From: a virus
IMG/VR virus record: IMGVR_UViG_3300022591_000004
Coordinates: 1-64,000 of that record
Length of the DNA: 64,000 nucleotides
Strand: one strand, 5' to 3'
The position numbers and the translations under genes are program-made. The notes beneath the pieces were generated by a model. That model made no database searches, was not told where the DNA came from, and saw only the letters and a list, made by a program, of their open reading frames with translations. Below, piece after piece: positions 11,481-20,234 of the stretch (within the stretch, counting starts at the first letter, position 1; the number at the start of each line of letters is the position of its first letter).

Positions 11481-12375
11481 GTTATTACTAGCCTTAATAG
11501 TGGGTGCGACCCTTGTCTCACCTGCCTATGCTGGTACACCAACGACACCTACGGTTGTCCTTGTGGATAGCGGAGTTAATGACTCGTTGTTTAGCGCGAA
11601 TATCGTTTATGAAGCGTGTTTTATTGAGAATACCACCTGCGCTAACGGCAAAAATTCTATGGAAGGCGTGGGGTCTGCTCAGCAAGTTACCACATCTACT
11701 AATGCTGAGGTTAATCACGGAGAAAATATGCTCTCTATCATGGTTAAAGTTAATCCTAGTATTAAAGTAATTCCTATAAAAATTGTGGGAGTTACGGCGT
11801 TAGGGAATCCCTATCTGTATTCTTTAGCCTCTGTTAAATCCTCGTTGGATTGGGTCGTGGCTAATCAAGCTAAGTTTAATATTGGAGTAGTTAATATCTC
11901 TCAAGGCGCGATATTCGCTGGGTGTGCCGTCCCTGCTGGATTACAGCAAGATATTAACATCTTACAATCAGAGAACGTTCAGGTCGTCGCCGCAACAGGT
12001 AACACCAGTAACAGAGCTCAAATGTTTGCACCTGCCTGCTTGCCTAACGTCATCTCAGTAGGAGCAACGGATAATCCGTGGGGTGGTATGCAACCTTACG
12101 CATGGGACTCAAAAGCTAATCCTAGTATTGGTCTATACAGCAACGGAAACAGTTCTACAACCCTTTACTCGAATGCTCGATACTTTGTTACTCAGCTTAA
12201 TGGAGTGGTGAAGTTTATGGCTGGCACGTCCAACGCCACAGCCGCAGTATCAGCATGGCTTAGCCTCAATAGAGGGGCAAATTGGACAACAACATACAAT
12301 AATCTGATAACATCAGCCTCGGGAACAGCAACCAACCAATGGCTTACGGGTCACTACCTATTCATTAACTCATAA
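11473..12375 (+). CDS. Secreted subtilisin-like (S8) serine protease
   Basis: 300 aa. A signal peptide (MRKLLLALIVGATLVSPAYA, cleavage after about residue 20) precedes a compact subtilase core: D32 in VLVDSG, H82 in NHGENM, the oxyanion Asn N177 in VVAATGN, NVISVGATD, and S253 in GTSNATAA. All catalytic residues are present; the usual HGT reads HGE. The propeptide is absent or very short. Predicted to be exported and to cut proteins outside the membrane. Unusual in a phage early operon; lysis aid, surface-protein removal or anti-competitor roles are possible. Confidence 0.85.
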   Translation: MRKLLLALIVGATLVSPAYAGTPTTPTVVLVDSGVNDSLFSANIVYEACFIENTTCANGKNSMEGVGSAQQVTTSTNAEVNHGENMLSIMVKVNPSIKVIPIKIVGVTALGNPYLYSLASVKSSLDWVVANQAKFNIGVVNISQGAIFAGCAVPAGLQQDINILQSENVQVVAATGNTSNRAQMFAPACLPNVISVGATDNPWGGMQPYAWDSKANPSIGLYSNGNSSTTLYSNARYFVTQLNGVVKFMAGTSNATAAVSAWLSLNRGANWTTTYNNLITSASGTATNQWLTGHYLFINS

Positions 12376-12385
12376 GGAGAGAGAC

Positions 12386-12655
12386 ATGGCTAAGAAAATA
12401 GAAAAGTCGCTAGACGCGTCACTTACTAAGAACACCTCAGTAGAGCGGGGCGGTGCATGGCTTCTCACCGTAGAAGATGACAATGGCATTAACCACTCAG
12501 CTTGGTCTAATCTTTCAGCCGCTAAACGGTATCTAAAAGCGTACGTTATGGAAAACACGACACGTAAGTCTATTAAGATGGAAATTAAAGCAACAGATGA
12601 AAAAGAAAAGCCAACTCACTTAACAGGTTCTATTGCATGGAAGGTAAATGCTTAA
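12386..12655 (+). CDS. Hypothetical protein, 89 aa
   Basis: AAGGAGAGAG upstream. A basic N-terminus, beta strands (GGAWLLTVEDDNGINHSAW), a helix (NLSAAKRYLKAYV) and a final strand. A small alpha-beta protein of unknown function in the same operon as the protease. Confidence 0.6.
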   Translation: MAKKIEKSLDASLTKNTSVERGGAWLLTVEDDNGINHSAWSNLSAAKRYLKAYVMENTTRKSIKMEIKATDEKEKPTHLTGSIAWKVNA

Positions 12656-12840
12656 TGAAAAAAGTAATCCTAGTGGCAACCGCTTTGACCGCGTTTTCTA
12701 TCTCATCAGCGCAGGCAAGCACCCCTAATCTTGCTGGCTATATCTGTGTGGACAAGCAAGGCGTACACCATATGTGGCAGGACGCTTTTAACGGCTCTAC
12801 ATACTGCAAGTTAATTAAGAATCCTAATAAGAAGAGCTAA
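12655..12840 (+). CDS. Small secreted protein, 61 aa
   Basis: The chosen ATG overlaps the previous stop (TAATG). A signal peptide KKVILVATALTAFSISSAQA (AxA site, cleavage near residue 22) leaves a mature peptide of about 40 residues with two Cys (YICVDKQGVHHMW...STYCKL), probably a disulfide. Together with the protease it makes two exported products in one operon. Confidence 0.7.
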   Translation: MKKVILVATALTAFSISSAQASTPNLAGYICVDKQGVHHMWQDAFNGSTYCKLIKNPNKKS

Positions 12841-12841
12841 C

Positions 12842-12949
12842 ATGGGATTCGAAAAAGACCCGATTATCCCCGATGAAGATTGGGGCGCTACCGAACCGTT
12901 TACAGGATTCGGAGATGATGAAGATGATTACGGTGAAGACGAAGAATAA
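12842..12949 (+). CDS. Acidic micropeptide, 35 aa
   Basis: MGFEKDPIIPDEDWGATEP... ending GDDEDDYGEDEE. Starts one base after the previous stop and ends just before the terminator. Strong negative charge suggests a binding tail or DNA mimic, unproven. Confidence 0.5.
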   Translation: MGFEKDPIIPDEDWGATEPFTGFGDDEDDYGEDEE

Positions 12950-12954
12950 ATAAT

Positions 12955-12982
12955 AAAGCCCCTGATTTATCAGGGGCTTTTT
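12955..12982. terminator. Bidirectional terminator between converging operons
   Basis: AAAGCCCCTGA-TTTA-TCAGGGGCTTTTT: a perfect 11 bp stem with A and T flanks on both sides, between stops 12949 (+) and 12984 (-). Confidence 0.9.
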
Positions 12983-12983
12983 G

Positions 12984-15017
12984 CTATTGGTTATCTTTAA
13001 TTAATCTTACTTCACACGCGTCTGTTGTGCAGTAAGCCTCGCCCACCGCGTCAGCCGCCATACCAGCATAGACACCAGCAAAATCAATAGGGAAGAGAGT
13101 CATAGTCGCCTCTTCATAATCTTCTTCACTAATCTGAGTGTATGGCATCTGTGGATAAGTAGTGTTTCCTGAAGGCAAGAATGAGACGGTCTTGAGTTGT
13201 CCTTCGTGCATATGAAGAACCCTCTTAATCTCATTACTCTCTGTCTCAGGGTCAAAAGAGACCGTTACTGATACAGAATTATCTGACCACTCGTACTGTG
13301 CGGCGGCGGCTAGATGAATCTTCTCGTAAATAGAGACTTCCTTCTCAGAACGGAGAGCGTCCGACTTGACAGGGAAGAACACTACTGAGGTTGTCTTAGG
13401 AGACTCACTTGCTGGTTCGACACGATAGTTAGCCATCTTAAAGAGAGGCAACATAGGGTCAGAGTTAGCAAAGCGAATTGCACGAAGGAAGAACTTACCG
13501 CCAACAGACCAGTGCACACCTGGGCTCTCACCTGCGAGGATAGAGACTGTTCCTGATGGCTTGACAGTTGTCATCTTGATTGACTCACGAATACCGAGCC
13601 ACTCTGAGTAACCCTTATCGTATTCCTTGACAACAACGTAGCCCTCATCGAGCCACTTGCGAAGAACAGGGAGACCCTTATTATCAGAGAAGTTAGCAAC
13701 ACCTGAGACAGAGGTTCCGATACGACGGTTACGTTGCATGATGGCGTTGGTTTCTTCCCAGTGGGTAGGCAAGAGAGTCACGGTCTTGGCATAGAGATAA
13801 GCAAACTTGAGAGTGCGCTTAAAATCATCTAAGTTATCGTGACGATTAAGATAGGTCTCAACTAGAGTGCAACACTCATACGATTCAAGAGATTGTTCAG
13901 CGCATGGGTTGTATCCCATAGCACGCCAGTCCTTGTTGTTGATACCATCCTTGAGACGACCATACTTTCGTGTGACATCCATCCAGATAACACCTGGCTC
14001 TCCATTGTGGGCGATACCATCCACAATAGCGGAGAGGTCTTGACCTACCGATACCTCAACAGAGTTGTTAGACATCCACGCCCAGCCTGGGTTCTTAGGG
14101 TCATAAGAGTTGCGCTCAGGGAACTTCTCGGCGTTCTTAAGATTGAGGAAGTCTTGGTCGTCAATGCGACCCATCAACAACTCAGCTGAACGACGAACGT
14201 TTCCTGATACAACACAAACGCCAATCATATTTCCGATGTCAGCAATATCCACGCGAGTCAGCTTCTGACCTGCTCGGCCATCGAACATCTTAGTAATGTG
14301 GTTGTGAAGTTTCTCTAGTGGCTCGTGTCCCGCGGCTGTTCCTCCAAAGGTTTTAATCGGAGTACCTGCTGGGCGGATTTCTGAGTAGTCAAAGATAGGC
14401 TTCTTCGTATCTGGCTTAAGGTAGGAATTGAGGAGGGCGGTAAGTGATTCCACCCAGCCTTCTCTGGTGTCAGGAATGACATATGTATCTCCTTGGGTAG
14501 GGGCAAAAATTGCGAAGTCTTTGTCCGCACCTTTGTCGTCGAATCCAACACCTACGCCGAGCATCGACGCCTCCATGAGGAAAGCAAAAGGCTTGGCTGG
14601 GTTGAGCTTGGTCATAGAATCTGTGGAAACAAAGGCACAGTTTTGGAGCGCGGCTGAGTTGCGTTGCTCATTAACAAGCGGAGTACCCATGACCCATAGT
14701 CCGCGTCCTGGTGGTGTCCACTTGAGGTTCCATAGTCGGTCGAAAGCCTCTTTAGCGGAGGCAGCTGCCTTGGAGTCTGACCATGGAAGTCGGTTCAACT
14801 TGGCGTGGTCTTTCTGAAGCGAATACATACCGTTGATGACTCGCTCGCAGACATCTGTCCACGTCTCTTTAGTGCCATCTTCTTTGAGTCGGGAATAGGT
14901 ACGAAGGAAAGTAATCTCTCCTACCGAGTTGCCTGCCGCGTCTTGGTATCCCCACGGAACCTTCTTGTCCCGATATCCTGTCAGGAAATCTTCTGTCAGA
15001 CGGAAAGACAAACCCAT
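12984..15017 (-). CDS. nrdJ: Class II (B12-dependent) ribonucleotide reductase
   Basis: 677 aa, of the monomeric ribonucleoside-triphosphate reductase type. Active-site Cys map well: C127 (LQNCAFVS), C372 with E374 (YNPCAEQ), C382/C383 (YECC), and a C-terminal swinging pair C663/C668 with the same spacing as Lactobacillus RTPR C731/C736. SGNVRRSAE and the glycine-rich GVGVGFD loop fit. It makes dNTPs for replication using adenosylcobalamin, independent of oxygen. Slightly shorter than bacterial RTPR (about 740 aa). Last gene of the long leftward metabolism operon. Confidence 0.93.
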   Translation of the reverse strand: MGLSFRLTEDFLTGYRDKKVPWGYQDAAGNSVGEITFLRTYSRLKEDGTKETWTDVCERVINGMYSLQKDHAKLNRLPWSDSKAAASAKEAFDRLWNLKWTPPGRGLWVMGTPLVNEQRNSAALQNCAFVSTDSMTKLNPAKPFAFLMEASMLGVGVGFDDKGADKDFAIFAPTQGDTYVIPDTREGWVESLTALLNSYLKPDTKKPIFDYSEIRPAGTPIKTFGGTAAGHEPLEKLHNHITKMFDGRAGQKLTRVDIADIGNMIGVCVVSGNVRRSAELLMGRIDDQDFLNLKNAEKFPERNSYDPKNPGWAWMSNNSVEVSVGQDLSAIVDGIAHNGEPGVIWMDVTRKYGRLKDGINNKDWRAMGYNPCAEQSLESYECCTLVETYLNRHDNLDDFKRTLKFAYLYAKTVTLLPTHWEETNAIMQRNRRIGTSVSGVANFSDNKGLPVLRKWLDEGYVVVKEYDKGYSEWLGIRESIKMTTVKPSGTVSILAGESPGVHWSVGGKFFLRAIRFANSDPMLPLFKMANYRVEPASESPKTTSVVFFPVKSDALRSEKEVSIYEKIHLAAAAQYEWSDNSVSVTVSFDPETESNEIKRVLHMHEGQLKTVSFLPSGNTTYPQMPYTQISEEDYEEATMTLFPIDFAGVYAGMAADAVGEAYCTTDACEVRLIKDNQ

Positions 15018-15073
15018 TTCGACCTTCTCTCTTTGTAGTTAGCACCCCATCATGCGGGGAGTGTATAAGTTTA

Positions 15074-15157
15074 GCGATGCGTTACAGTAATGCACAGGCA
15101 GACTAAGTGCCAATTGGGGCACACGCGATTCCATAGGAGCTTTATCACTCCTATCGC
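15074..15157 (-). ncRNA. Candidate structured leader upstream of nrdJ
   Basis: In the 143-base gap before nrdJ, the minus-strand RNA has GCGAT (15157-15153) that can pair either with ATCGC at 15129-15125, enclosing TAGGAG/CTCCTA, or with ATCGC at 15078-15074, enclosing the whole region. A TGCC-ccaatt-GGCA hairpin lies between. Two exclusive pairings suggest a switch or attenuator. No cobalamin-riboswitch box is recognised; it may instead be the 3' end of the upstream gene. Confidence 0.35.
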
Positions 15158-15160
15158 ATA

Positions 15161-16633
15161 TCAGCCTTCGCTGATATCTTTAATAATTTTGGTGGTCTGC
15201 TCTTCATTTAAGCCGCCGTTTGGCAGCTCTCGAAGGGCTTGCGCCTTGTCTCCAAAGATGTTAGAAAGCACACCAGCAGACCCATTTTTTGCCTCTACAG
15301 TCATGCGAATAAACGAGGCTGAGTCGTCCAAATCCTTGGTAGTTTTGATGAGCTTAAACAATCTGTCAATCTCTTGGGAAACGTTTGGGTCTGCGTATCC
15401 ACCGTTCATTTCTTCAGTAAAACGCATAAAAGCGACTCTTTGACCCTGCATTTCAATCATTGCGTTAATCAAACTCTTAAGTTGGTCTTTAGTCTTTACC
15501 TCAATAGGAAGGTTGAAAGCGCACATTGTTTGCGGCTTAAAAGCAGGGCAGTTGGCGGCTACAAAACAGGTATCGCACTGGCGAATTGTGCTACTTTGCG
15601 AGCGCACAACAGGAACGTCTTTGATGATGTCTTGACCATCTTCATCGGTCTCTACAACGGTCTTAAAGTCGTATCCGAAGACGGGTAAATTGCCCATTTC
15701 TTCTGGATTTCGGCTCTCAACTTTCCGCATGCCAATACCCTTGTTATCGCTTACGCTGGGGGTAGTTTCCCCACTATCCTCCACATCGCTCCACTCGCTG
15801 TTATGCGATAGGAAGCCGTCTTCTGCGCCACTCATGTTCATCCTCGCTTCGTATTGTTCGTATGACCATACAGCCAGACGACAGACTTCTTGTGGGTCAT
15901 CTTCCATAATCAGGTCGTAGCTCAAGCCCGCCTTTTCATACACCTTGGCGTATCGTACCCGAGCTTGCTCCTTCATACTCTTGTTGTATCTAACAAGCTT
16001 AGTACCGTCCCAGACAATCGTTTCACCGTGGAGCATGGGAGCCAGCCATGACAGGGTACTGGCGGTCTCTACCTTGACCTGACGCAGGTTGTAGGGCTTA
16101 GCGGTGTTTATGGCGTGGAAGCGGGTTCCTCGGGCTGTATAGCCCCGTGTAAGGGCGGCTAGCTGGGTCTCGTGCTCAATGTCGTCACCCATGATTCCTA
16201 TGTCTAGGTAGTGCTCGACCATCTTCTTAAAACCGTCTATGCCTGTCTGGGGCTGCCAAACTGGTTGGAACTTGGAGGGCGGAACTTCATTCCAGCAGGT
16301 CTTCCTCTGCTCTGCAATAAACTCAGGAGTGAGCATGGGGTGGACAACCTCATTAAAGCTCACAATCCTGTCTATGTTATTGGCGATGAACTCCTCGTAC
16401 AGGGCGCAAAATTCTTCTAGCTCATCCTGTGTGAGCTTTTCGACCTTGGGGATACCTGCATGGGCGTAGATATGGGTATCGGGCGTAAAGTAATTCTCTA
16501 AAAGGTATGCCTTAGTTTTGGGTAACCCACGACGATATAGGCGCCAGAAACTAACCCCAACATGGTTGGCGGTGGTGGACTCTAGAAGGGTACGGTTGGA
16601 TGGAACTTCCGCACCTAAGTAAATGATTCGCAT
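15161..16633 (-). CDS. Conserved phage protein with a C-terminal four-Cys cluster
   Basis: 490 aa. The first 260 residues (MRIIYLGAEVPSNRTLLES..., later TRFHAINTAKPYNLRQ and HGETIVWDGTKLVRY) form a conserved domain that I recall in large actinobacteriophages; the layout hints at a TIM-barrel, as in tRNA-guanine-transglycosylase-like phage enzymes, without proof. After an acidic linker, CDTCFVAANCPAF...MC could hold zinc or an iron-sulfur cluster. The start overlaps the stop of the HAD-like gene. Confidence 0.7.
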   Translation of the reverse strand: MRIIYLGAEVPSNRTLLESTTANHVGVSFWRLYRRGLPKTKAYLLENYFTPDTHIYAHAGIPKVEKLTQDELEEFCALYEEFIANNIDRIVSFNEVVHPMLTPEFIAEQRKTCWNEVPPSKFQPVWQPQTGIDGFKKMVEHYLDIGIMGDDIEHETQLAALTRGYTARGTRFHAINTAKPYNLRQVKVETASTLSWLAPMLHGETIVWDGTKLVRYNKSMKEQARVRYAKVYEKAGLSYDLIMEDDPQEVCRLAVWSYEQYEARMNMSGAEDGFLSHNSEWSDVEDSGETTPSVSDNKGIGMRKVESRNPEEMGNLPVFGYDFKTVVETDEDGQDIIKDVPVVRSQSSTIRQCDTCFVAANCPAFKPQTMCAFNLPIEVKTKDQLKSLINAMIEMQGQRVAFMRFTEEMNGGYADPNVSQEIDRLFKLIKTTKDLDDSASFIRMTVEAKNGSAGVLSNIFGDKAQALRELPNGGLNEEQTTKIIKDISEG

Positions 16634-17088
16634 TAGACTCTAGGGTCTTCCTTAATCATTTCAATTTGTTTGTCTAGCTCATCCTCAATAGCTGCCCAGC
16701 TCTTCATTCCTTGACGTCCATCTGGACGGAACTCTGGGCGTAGATAAGTAGGGTGCAAAAACAGTAGGGTGTCTAGCCCAATCTCTAACAGCTTCTTGGC
16801 TAGGTCAGTGTTACCTGTGACTACCAACTCCACCTTGCCTTGGGAACGAACGTACTTGACTTGTTCAATATCTGGGTCATCTAGAACACCTGGGACATTC
16901 AGGTCTACAAGGTCATCGAACTTATTTATCTTATGCTCTAACAACCAACGATTAGTTCTTGCCTTGTCATCGCAGAGCAAAATAACGCGGACGTCTTCAT
17001 TAAACATCTTATACAAGGCAAGACCCTGATAGATAGGACTCCCTGTATCAGAACGCAATACGTCATCTACGAACATTACTATTGCCAA
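16633..17088 (-). CDS. HAD-like phosphatase family protein
   Basis: 151 aa. MFVDDVLR near the start supplies the D-x-D-like nucleophile segment of HAD hydrolases, RVILLCDDKARTNRWL and ELVVTGNTDLAKKLLE fit motif II and the following helices, and FLHPTYLRPEFRPDGRQG is a phage-specific end. Likely a small HAD-fold protein; catalysis uncertain because motif I reads FVDDV. Adjacent to the 490 aa protein and the nucleotidyltransferase. Confidence 0.6.
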   Translation of the reverse strand: MAIVMFVDDVLRSDTGSPIYQGLALYKMFNEDVRVILLCDDKARTNRWLLEHKINKFDDLVDLNVPGVLDDPDIEQVKYVRSQGKVELVVTGNTDLAKKLLEIGLDTLLFLHPTYLRPEFRPDGRQGMKSWAAIEDELDKQIEMIKEDPRV

Positions 17089-17111
17089 AATGTGCTCCGA
17101 TTGAACTTAGG

Positions 17112-18044
17112 TTAGTGCTTGTATGTTGCTGCTCTACGAACTAGAACACTAGCATCTGGTAGTGTCATTCCGTAGGTCTGTGACTCAAAATCTTCTCGTG
17201 TCTTGGTAGAAATATCTTTTAACTGCTTGAGGGCTTGCACAACTCCACCACGTTTTCCTGCCTGCCAACGGTAGTTAGCATAGTCGGCATACCCCTTACC
17301 ACTGGGGCTAAACGCAGACCCGCGTCCGTGATGGATGTCCTCAAATAACGCTGCGCCCTGGTCTACAGCCAGTTTAAGCGCAGCCTCAGCATTAAGACGA
17401 GCGGAGGCAGTAGTAGCAGAACCAATGTTGGCGAGCGCCTGTGAGTAACGTTCTAGAATCTCAACAGCCATGTTTTCATCGCGGGCAACCATCTGTTCCC
17501 ACTGTGGCTTGCTTTTGATGTTAGGCTCGCTAGGCTCTACTGTCCAGTCATCATCTGTCAGTGAGTAGGCGGCGTACGGCTTGATGTTTCTGATATCAGT
17601 ATTGACATTGACATAGAAGGTCAGCTCAAAAGAATCTAAATAGTTTTCTGTAAGCGGGTATAGCTCAGCGCGAAAATCATCATTGAACATATTGGCAATC
17701 TCTTGGTCGCTAAGACCCGCAAATTTTGTGTTGGAACGACGGAACGCTATGTAATCAACACCTACTAGACAATCAAGGTCTGCTGGTGTGCGATTAGCTG
17801 CCCACTGATAAGAAACGCCAGAGCCAGCAAGCCAAGCGTAAATGTAAGCTTCAGGGTTGTAATAGTGGCGACGCAAGTGGTCAAATAAAATACTGAGGAT
17901 GCCGTTGCGTACGCTACCGATAAGGCGATTGTTGCGAAACAGGCGTGGGTCTAAGCCAGGATTGGGTGAACTAAAGTACGAGGTTTCTGATGGCTCTAGC
18001 TCTACGGGCACAGCGTTCTTAGCTAATGCTTCGTAGATGTTCAT
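17112..18044 (-). CDS. Nucleotidyltransferase-like protein
   Basis: 310 aa. AGSGVSY at residues 73-79 followed by TPADLDCLVGVD (D89, D91) is the GS...D-x-D signature of the pol-beta-type nucleotidyltransferase fold. The rest is helical and uncharacterised. May transfer nucleotides to RNA, protein or a small molecule. Its place beside the HAD-like and 490 aa genes suggests a shared pathway. Confidence 0.7.
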   Translation of the reverse strand: MNIYEALAKNAVPVELEPSETSYFSSPNPGLDPRLFRNNRLIGSVRNGILSILFDHLRRHYYNPEAYIYAWLAGSGVSYQWAANRTPADLDCLVGVDYIAFRRSNTKFAGLSDQEIANMFNDDFRAELYPLTENYLDSFELTFYVNVNTDIRNIKPYAAYSLTDDDWTVEPSEPNIKSKPQWEQMVARDENMAVEILERYSQALANIGSATTASARLNAEAALKLAVDQGAALFEDIHHGRGSAFSPSGKGYADYANYRWQAGKRGGVVQALKQLKDISTKTREDFESQTYGMTLPDASVLVRRAATYKH

Positions 18045-18058
18045 TAGCTTAGTATAGT

Positions 18059-18295
18059 CTAGTCTTCGTCTTCTTCTTCTTCTAAAACTTCTAAATCAGG
18101 AACCATTGTGTAGAACCAGTCAGGATGTGCGCCTCTATCCGTAATAAGCGCCATTGAAATGTCTACAGGAAATCCTGCGCGACGAAATGATTTGTACAAC
18201 TCATGCAGTTGGATGGCGTGAATATCTAATGGCGTTAGCTCTTCATTTTTGACAACAGAAACTCTTTTAGTTGGTTTCTTACGAGGAGTTGCCAT
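18059..18295 (-). CDS. Hypothetical protein, 78 aa
   Basis: A basic N-terminus (ATPRKKPTKRVSVVKN), a helical centre (HAIQLHELYKSFRRAGFPVD) and an acidic tail (EEEEDED). Conserved-looking small protein of the metabolism operon; function unknown. Confidence 0.65.
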   Translation of the reverse strand: MATPRKKPTKRVSVVKNEELTPLDIHAIQLHELYKSFRRAGFPVDISMALITDRGAHPDWFYTMVPDLEVLEEEEDED

Positions 18296-18318
18296 AATCG
18301 CCCCTTAGGTCTGTGTAG

Positions 18319-18597
18319 TTACAGTATACCTTTGTCTGACAGCGCCTGGCGGATTGAACTAGCTGTGCGTTCTGACTCAGATTGACTGTTTGCCGCCAAT
18401 TTAGCCACAATTAAGTTAGCTAGGTCGTTATTAGACATCACTTCTAGAACGTCAGTACAGCCCCGTCGAACGTCTAGGACTGTGGCATCCCTCTGGGGAG
18501 AAAAATTGGTGTTGACGTCTGTGGTGGCAAAAAATGTACCGTCTTTGCGGAGGGCGATAGCAAACACCGCCTCTACATCTACGACAATATCACTCAT
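18319..18597 (-). CDS. Hypothetical protein, 92 aa
   Basis: Beta-rich N-terminal half (FAIALRKDGTFFATTDVN) and a helical C-terminal half (NNDLANLIVAKL...SSIRQALSDKG). Start overlaps the end of the upstream gene by eight bases. Not recognised. Confidence 0.65.
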   Translation of the reverse strand: MSDIVVDVEAVFAIALRKDGTFFATTDVNTNFSPQRDATVLDVRRGCTDVLEVMSNNDLANLIVAKLAANSQSESERTASSIRQALSDKGIL

Positions 18598-19138
18598 ACA
18601 AACCGCGCTCCTTGAACGCCTTTTGTTGGTTATACATCTTTACAGGGCAAAAGTCACATAGATAAACTTTGATGTTTGACTTACCTAAGCCTTCGGCTCG
18701 GCGTTCAGCATCTGTTCCTGCGTTCAACTTCTTACGCTCATGCTTGTAATCGGAGCACTGACCCTTAGGGCTATTATGAATCTTCCAACAGCTCATTGCG
18801 TCTTGGCTGTAGGTGTCTTTAAGTCCGTAAAATCCTGTACCAAAAACATCAAGACCTGACGACGCGCCCTTACCGAAAAAGGTTTCACGCAATTCTGCAA
18901 CAATACTTTCTTTGACCTTTGGGGTCATCCAGTAGCCTTGGAGCACGTCCATAAGGGGATATCCAACATGGTCTGGTCCATGCTTACTTGCAGCCAGCTC
19001 AACAAAAGGGTTGTCGTCTTGCTTATACTTACCTTCGCCTAGATACTCACCAGTTTTAGTATAGGGAAGTTCTTCGATTGTTTGGCATGTTTTACAAACA
19101 AGAAGGTTAAAACGTTCGGTCTCAAAGGTATCGGCCAT
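18590..19138 (-). CDS. Cys-rich phage protein, likely zinc-binding
   Basis: 182 aa. C15-x2-C18 near the start and C161-x2-C164 (YLCDFCPVK) near the end probably form one zinc site by bringing the termini together; CW and GQCSDYKHERKKL lie between. Such proteins recur next to DNA-metabolism genes in large actinophages. Function unknown. Confidence 0.65.
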   Translation of the reverse strand: MADTFETERFNLLVCKTCQTIEELPYTKTGEYLGEGKYKQDDNPFVELAASKHGPDHVGYPLMDVLQGYWMTPKVKESIVAELRETFFGKGASSGLDVFGTGFYGLKDTYSQDAMSCWKIHNSPKGQCSDYKHERKKLNAGTDAERRAEGLGKSNIKVYLCDFCPVKMYNQQKAFKERGLYE

Positions 19139-19164
19139 AGCCGAAGCTTATCATAGACTCACTA

Positions 19165-19701
19165 CTAATCGTTGTAGTAATTAGCCCTAATCGGGTTGTG
19201 TCCTTCTTTAAGCTGGCGCTTTCTTTCGGCTTTTCTTTTAGCCTCTGCTGCAGTTTTTTCAGCCGCTTTTTCCGCTGCCGCTTTAGCCGCAAGGGTGGCA
19301 TCGGTCTTAATCTTTACGCCTGACGCAACGGGACCTGCGGGAGCAGCTGTCTTCTTAGGAGCAGGTTTAGCAGCAGGCTTAGGTGTTGGAGCTGCGGCTT
19401 TTTTAGGTGCTGGTGCAGACTTCTTAACCGCAGCCTTTTTAGCTGCAGGCTTCTCTTCCTTATACACATAAGGCTCAGTACGAGTATTAGTGGAGGGGTA
19501 GCGCGTCGATTGCTTAGGCTCTGATTCCATTCCAGGTGCAACAGGCATAATGATGCGCTTTTTGTTGTCCTTGCCCTTAGCCACGTCAATGTTATGGTTT
19601 ACATCTCGACTAGCCATAATTCCTTGATGAATAGGGTTCTTAGCGTCAAAATTTACGACACGAAGGCTGCTAGGTCCGCGGTCTTCTACTCCTTCAGCCA
19701 T
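19165..19701 (-). CDS. Histone H1-like Lys/Ala/Pro-rich protein
   Basis: 178 aa from MAEGVEDRG; the longer frame adds codons inside the neighbouring gene and is rejected. Residues about 85-160 are repeats of AAKK, PAPKK and PKPAAK, like the tail of histone H1 and bacterial H1-like proteins, ending in an Ala/Lys/Glu helix. Probably binds DNA non-specifically or is a disordered linker. The low-complexity part makes alignments unreliable. Confidence 0.65.
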   Translation of the reverse strand: MAEGVEDRGPSSLRVVNFDAKNPIHQGIMASRDVNHNIDVAKGKDNKKRIIMPVAPGMESEPKQSTRYPSTNTRTEPYVYKEEKPAAKKAAVKKSAPAPKKAAAPTPKPAAKPAPKKTAAPAGPVASGVKIKTDATLAAKAAAEKAAEKTAAEAKRKAERKRQLKEGHNPIRANYYND

Positions 19702-19846
19702 TGTTAATCTTCTTCTGTGAGTGCTCTCGAGGCTGCGTGCTGGTGAAATGGTTTTCCATCTCATCCATGGTTTCTGGGGTTAGGTAGTCCCAGCCTTCTG
19801 GACGGTCGTCAGTCTGCTCAGGAAATTGTGACTCTGTTGGCTTCAC
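19694..19846 (-). CDS. Small ESQF-motif protein, 50 aa
   Basis: GTG start overlapping the upstream TGA (GTGA). VKPTESQFPEQTDDRPEGW... then an acidic, Met-rich segment and a basic end. The first residues share x-P-x-E-S-Q-F with two genes just upstream and, more loosely, a third. Disordered-looking. Function unknown. Confidence 0.6.
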   Translation of the reverse strand: MKPTESQFPEQTDDRPEGWDYLTPETMDEMENHFTSTQPREHSQKKINNG

Positions 19847-20232
19847 TTTTTGCTCGAATCAATGTCAATAACTTTACGCTCTTTGCCAGGAAAATGGGCT
19901 TTACCTACCGTACGTGATTTTTCTGCGTCTTTATTTTGCGCTTCACGAACAGCTGAATTGTACTTAGCAATGGTTCCTTCTTTTGTAGCATTAGTAAGCT
20001 CAGTACTAATTTTATTAAAGTGCTCTTTAGAAAGGGGCGGAACTCCGTGCTTATTTTCCTTGTGAACTACAGTCACATTAGGCGAAAATTTTTCACGGGT
20101 TGTTCCAAGAGATGCATGACCCATGACGTTATCTGAAACTTCCATAGGAAGTCCGCCAGAACCTGTGGTGCCTCGTGTGTATCCACGCAAAGTCTCTGGA
20201 AGCTTTGGAAATTGGCTTTCTTTTGGCTCCAT
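19843..20232 (-). CDS. ESQF-motif protein, 129 aa
   Basis: Start MEPKESQFP with AAAGGA upstream, chosen over a start 13 codons earlier. Low-complexity N-terminal half with Gly/Thr, then a helical basic half (KEHFNKISTELTNATKEG...) and a charged end. Shares the N-terminal motif with its neighbours. Confidence 0.6.
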   Translation of the reverse strand: MEPKESQFPKLPETLRGYTRGTTGSGGLPMEVSDNVMGHASLGTTREKFSPNVTVVHKENKHGVPPLSKEHFNKISTELTNATKEGTIAKYNSAVREAQNKDAEKSRTVGKAHFPGKERKVIDIDSSKK

Positions 20233-20234
20233 GA

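Noticed and set aside
15018-15160. Cobalamin riboswitch before the B12-dependent reductase
   Set aside because: No B12-box-like core was recognised; only a generic alternate-pairing leader is supported.
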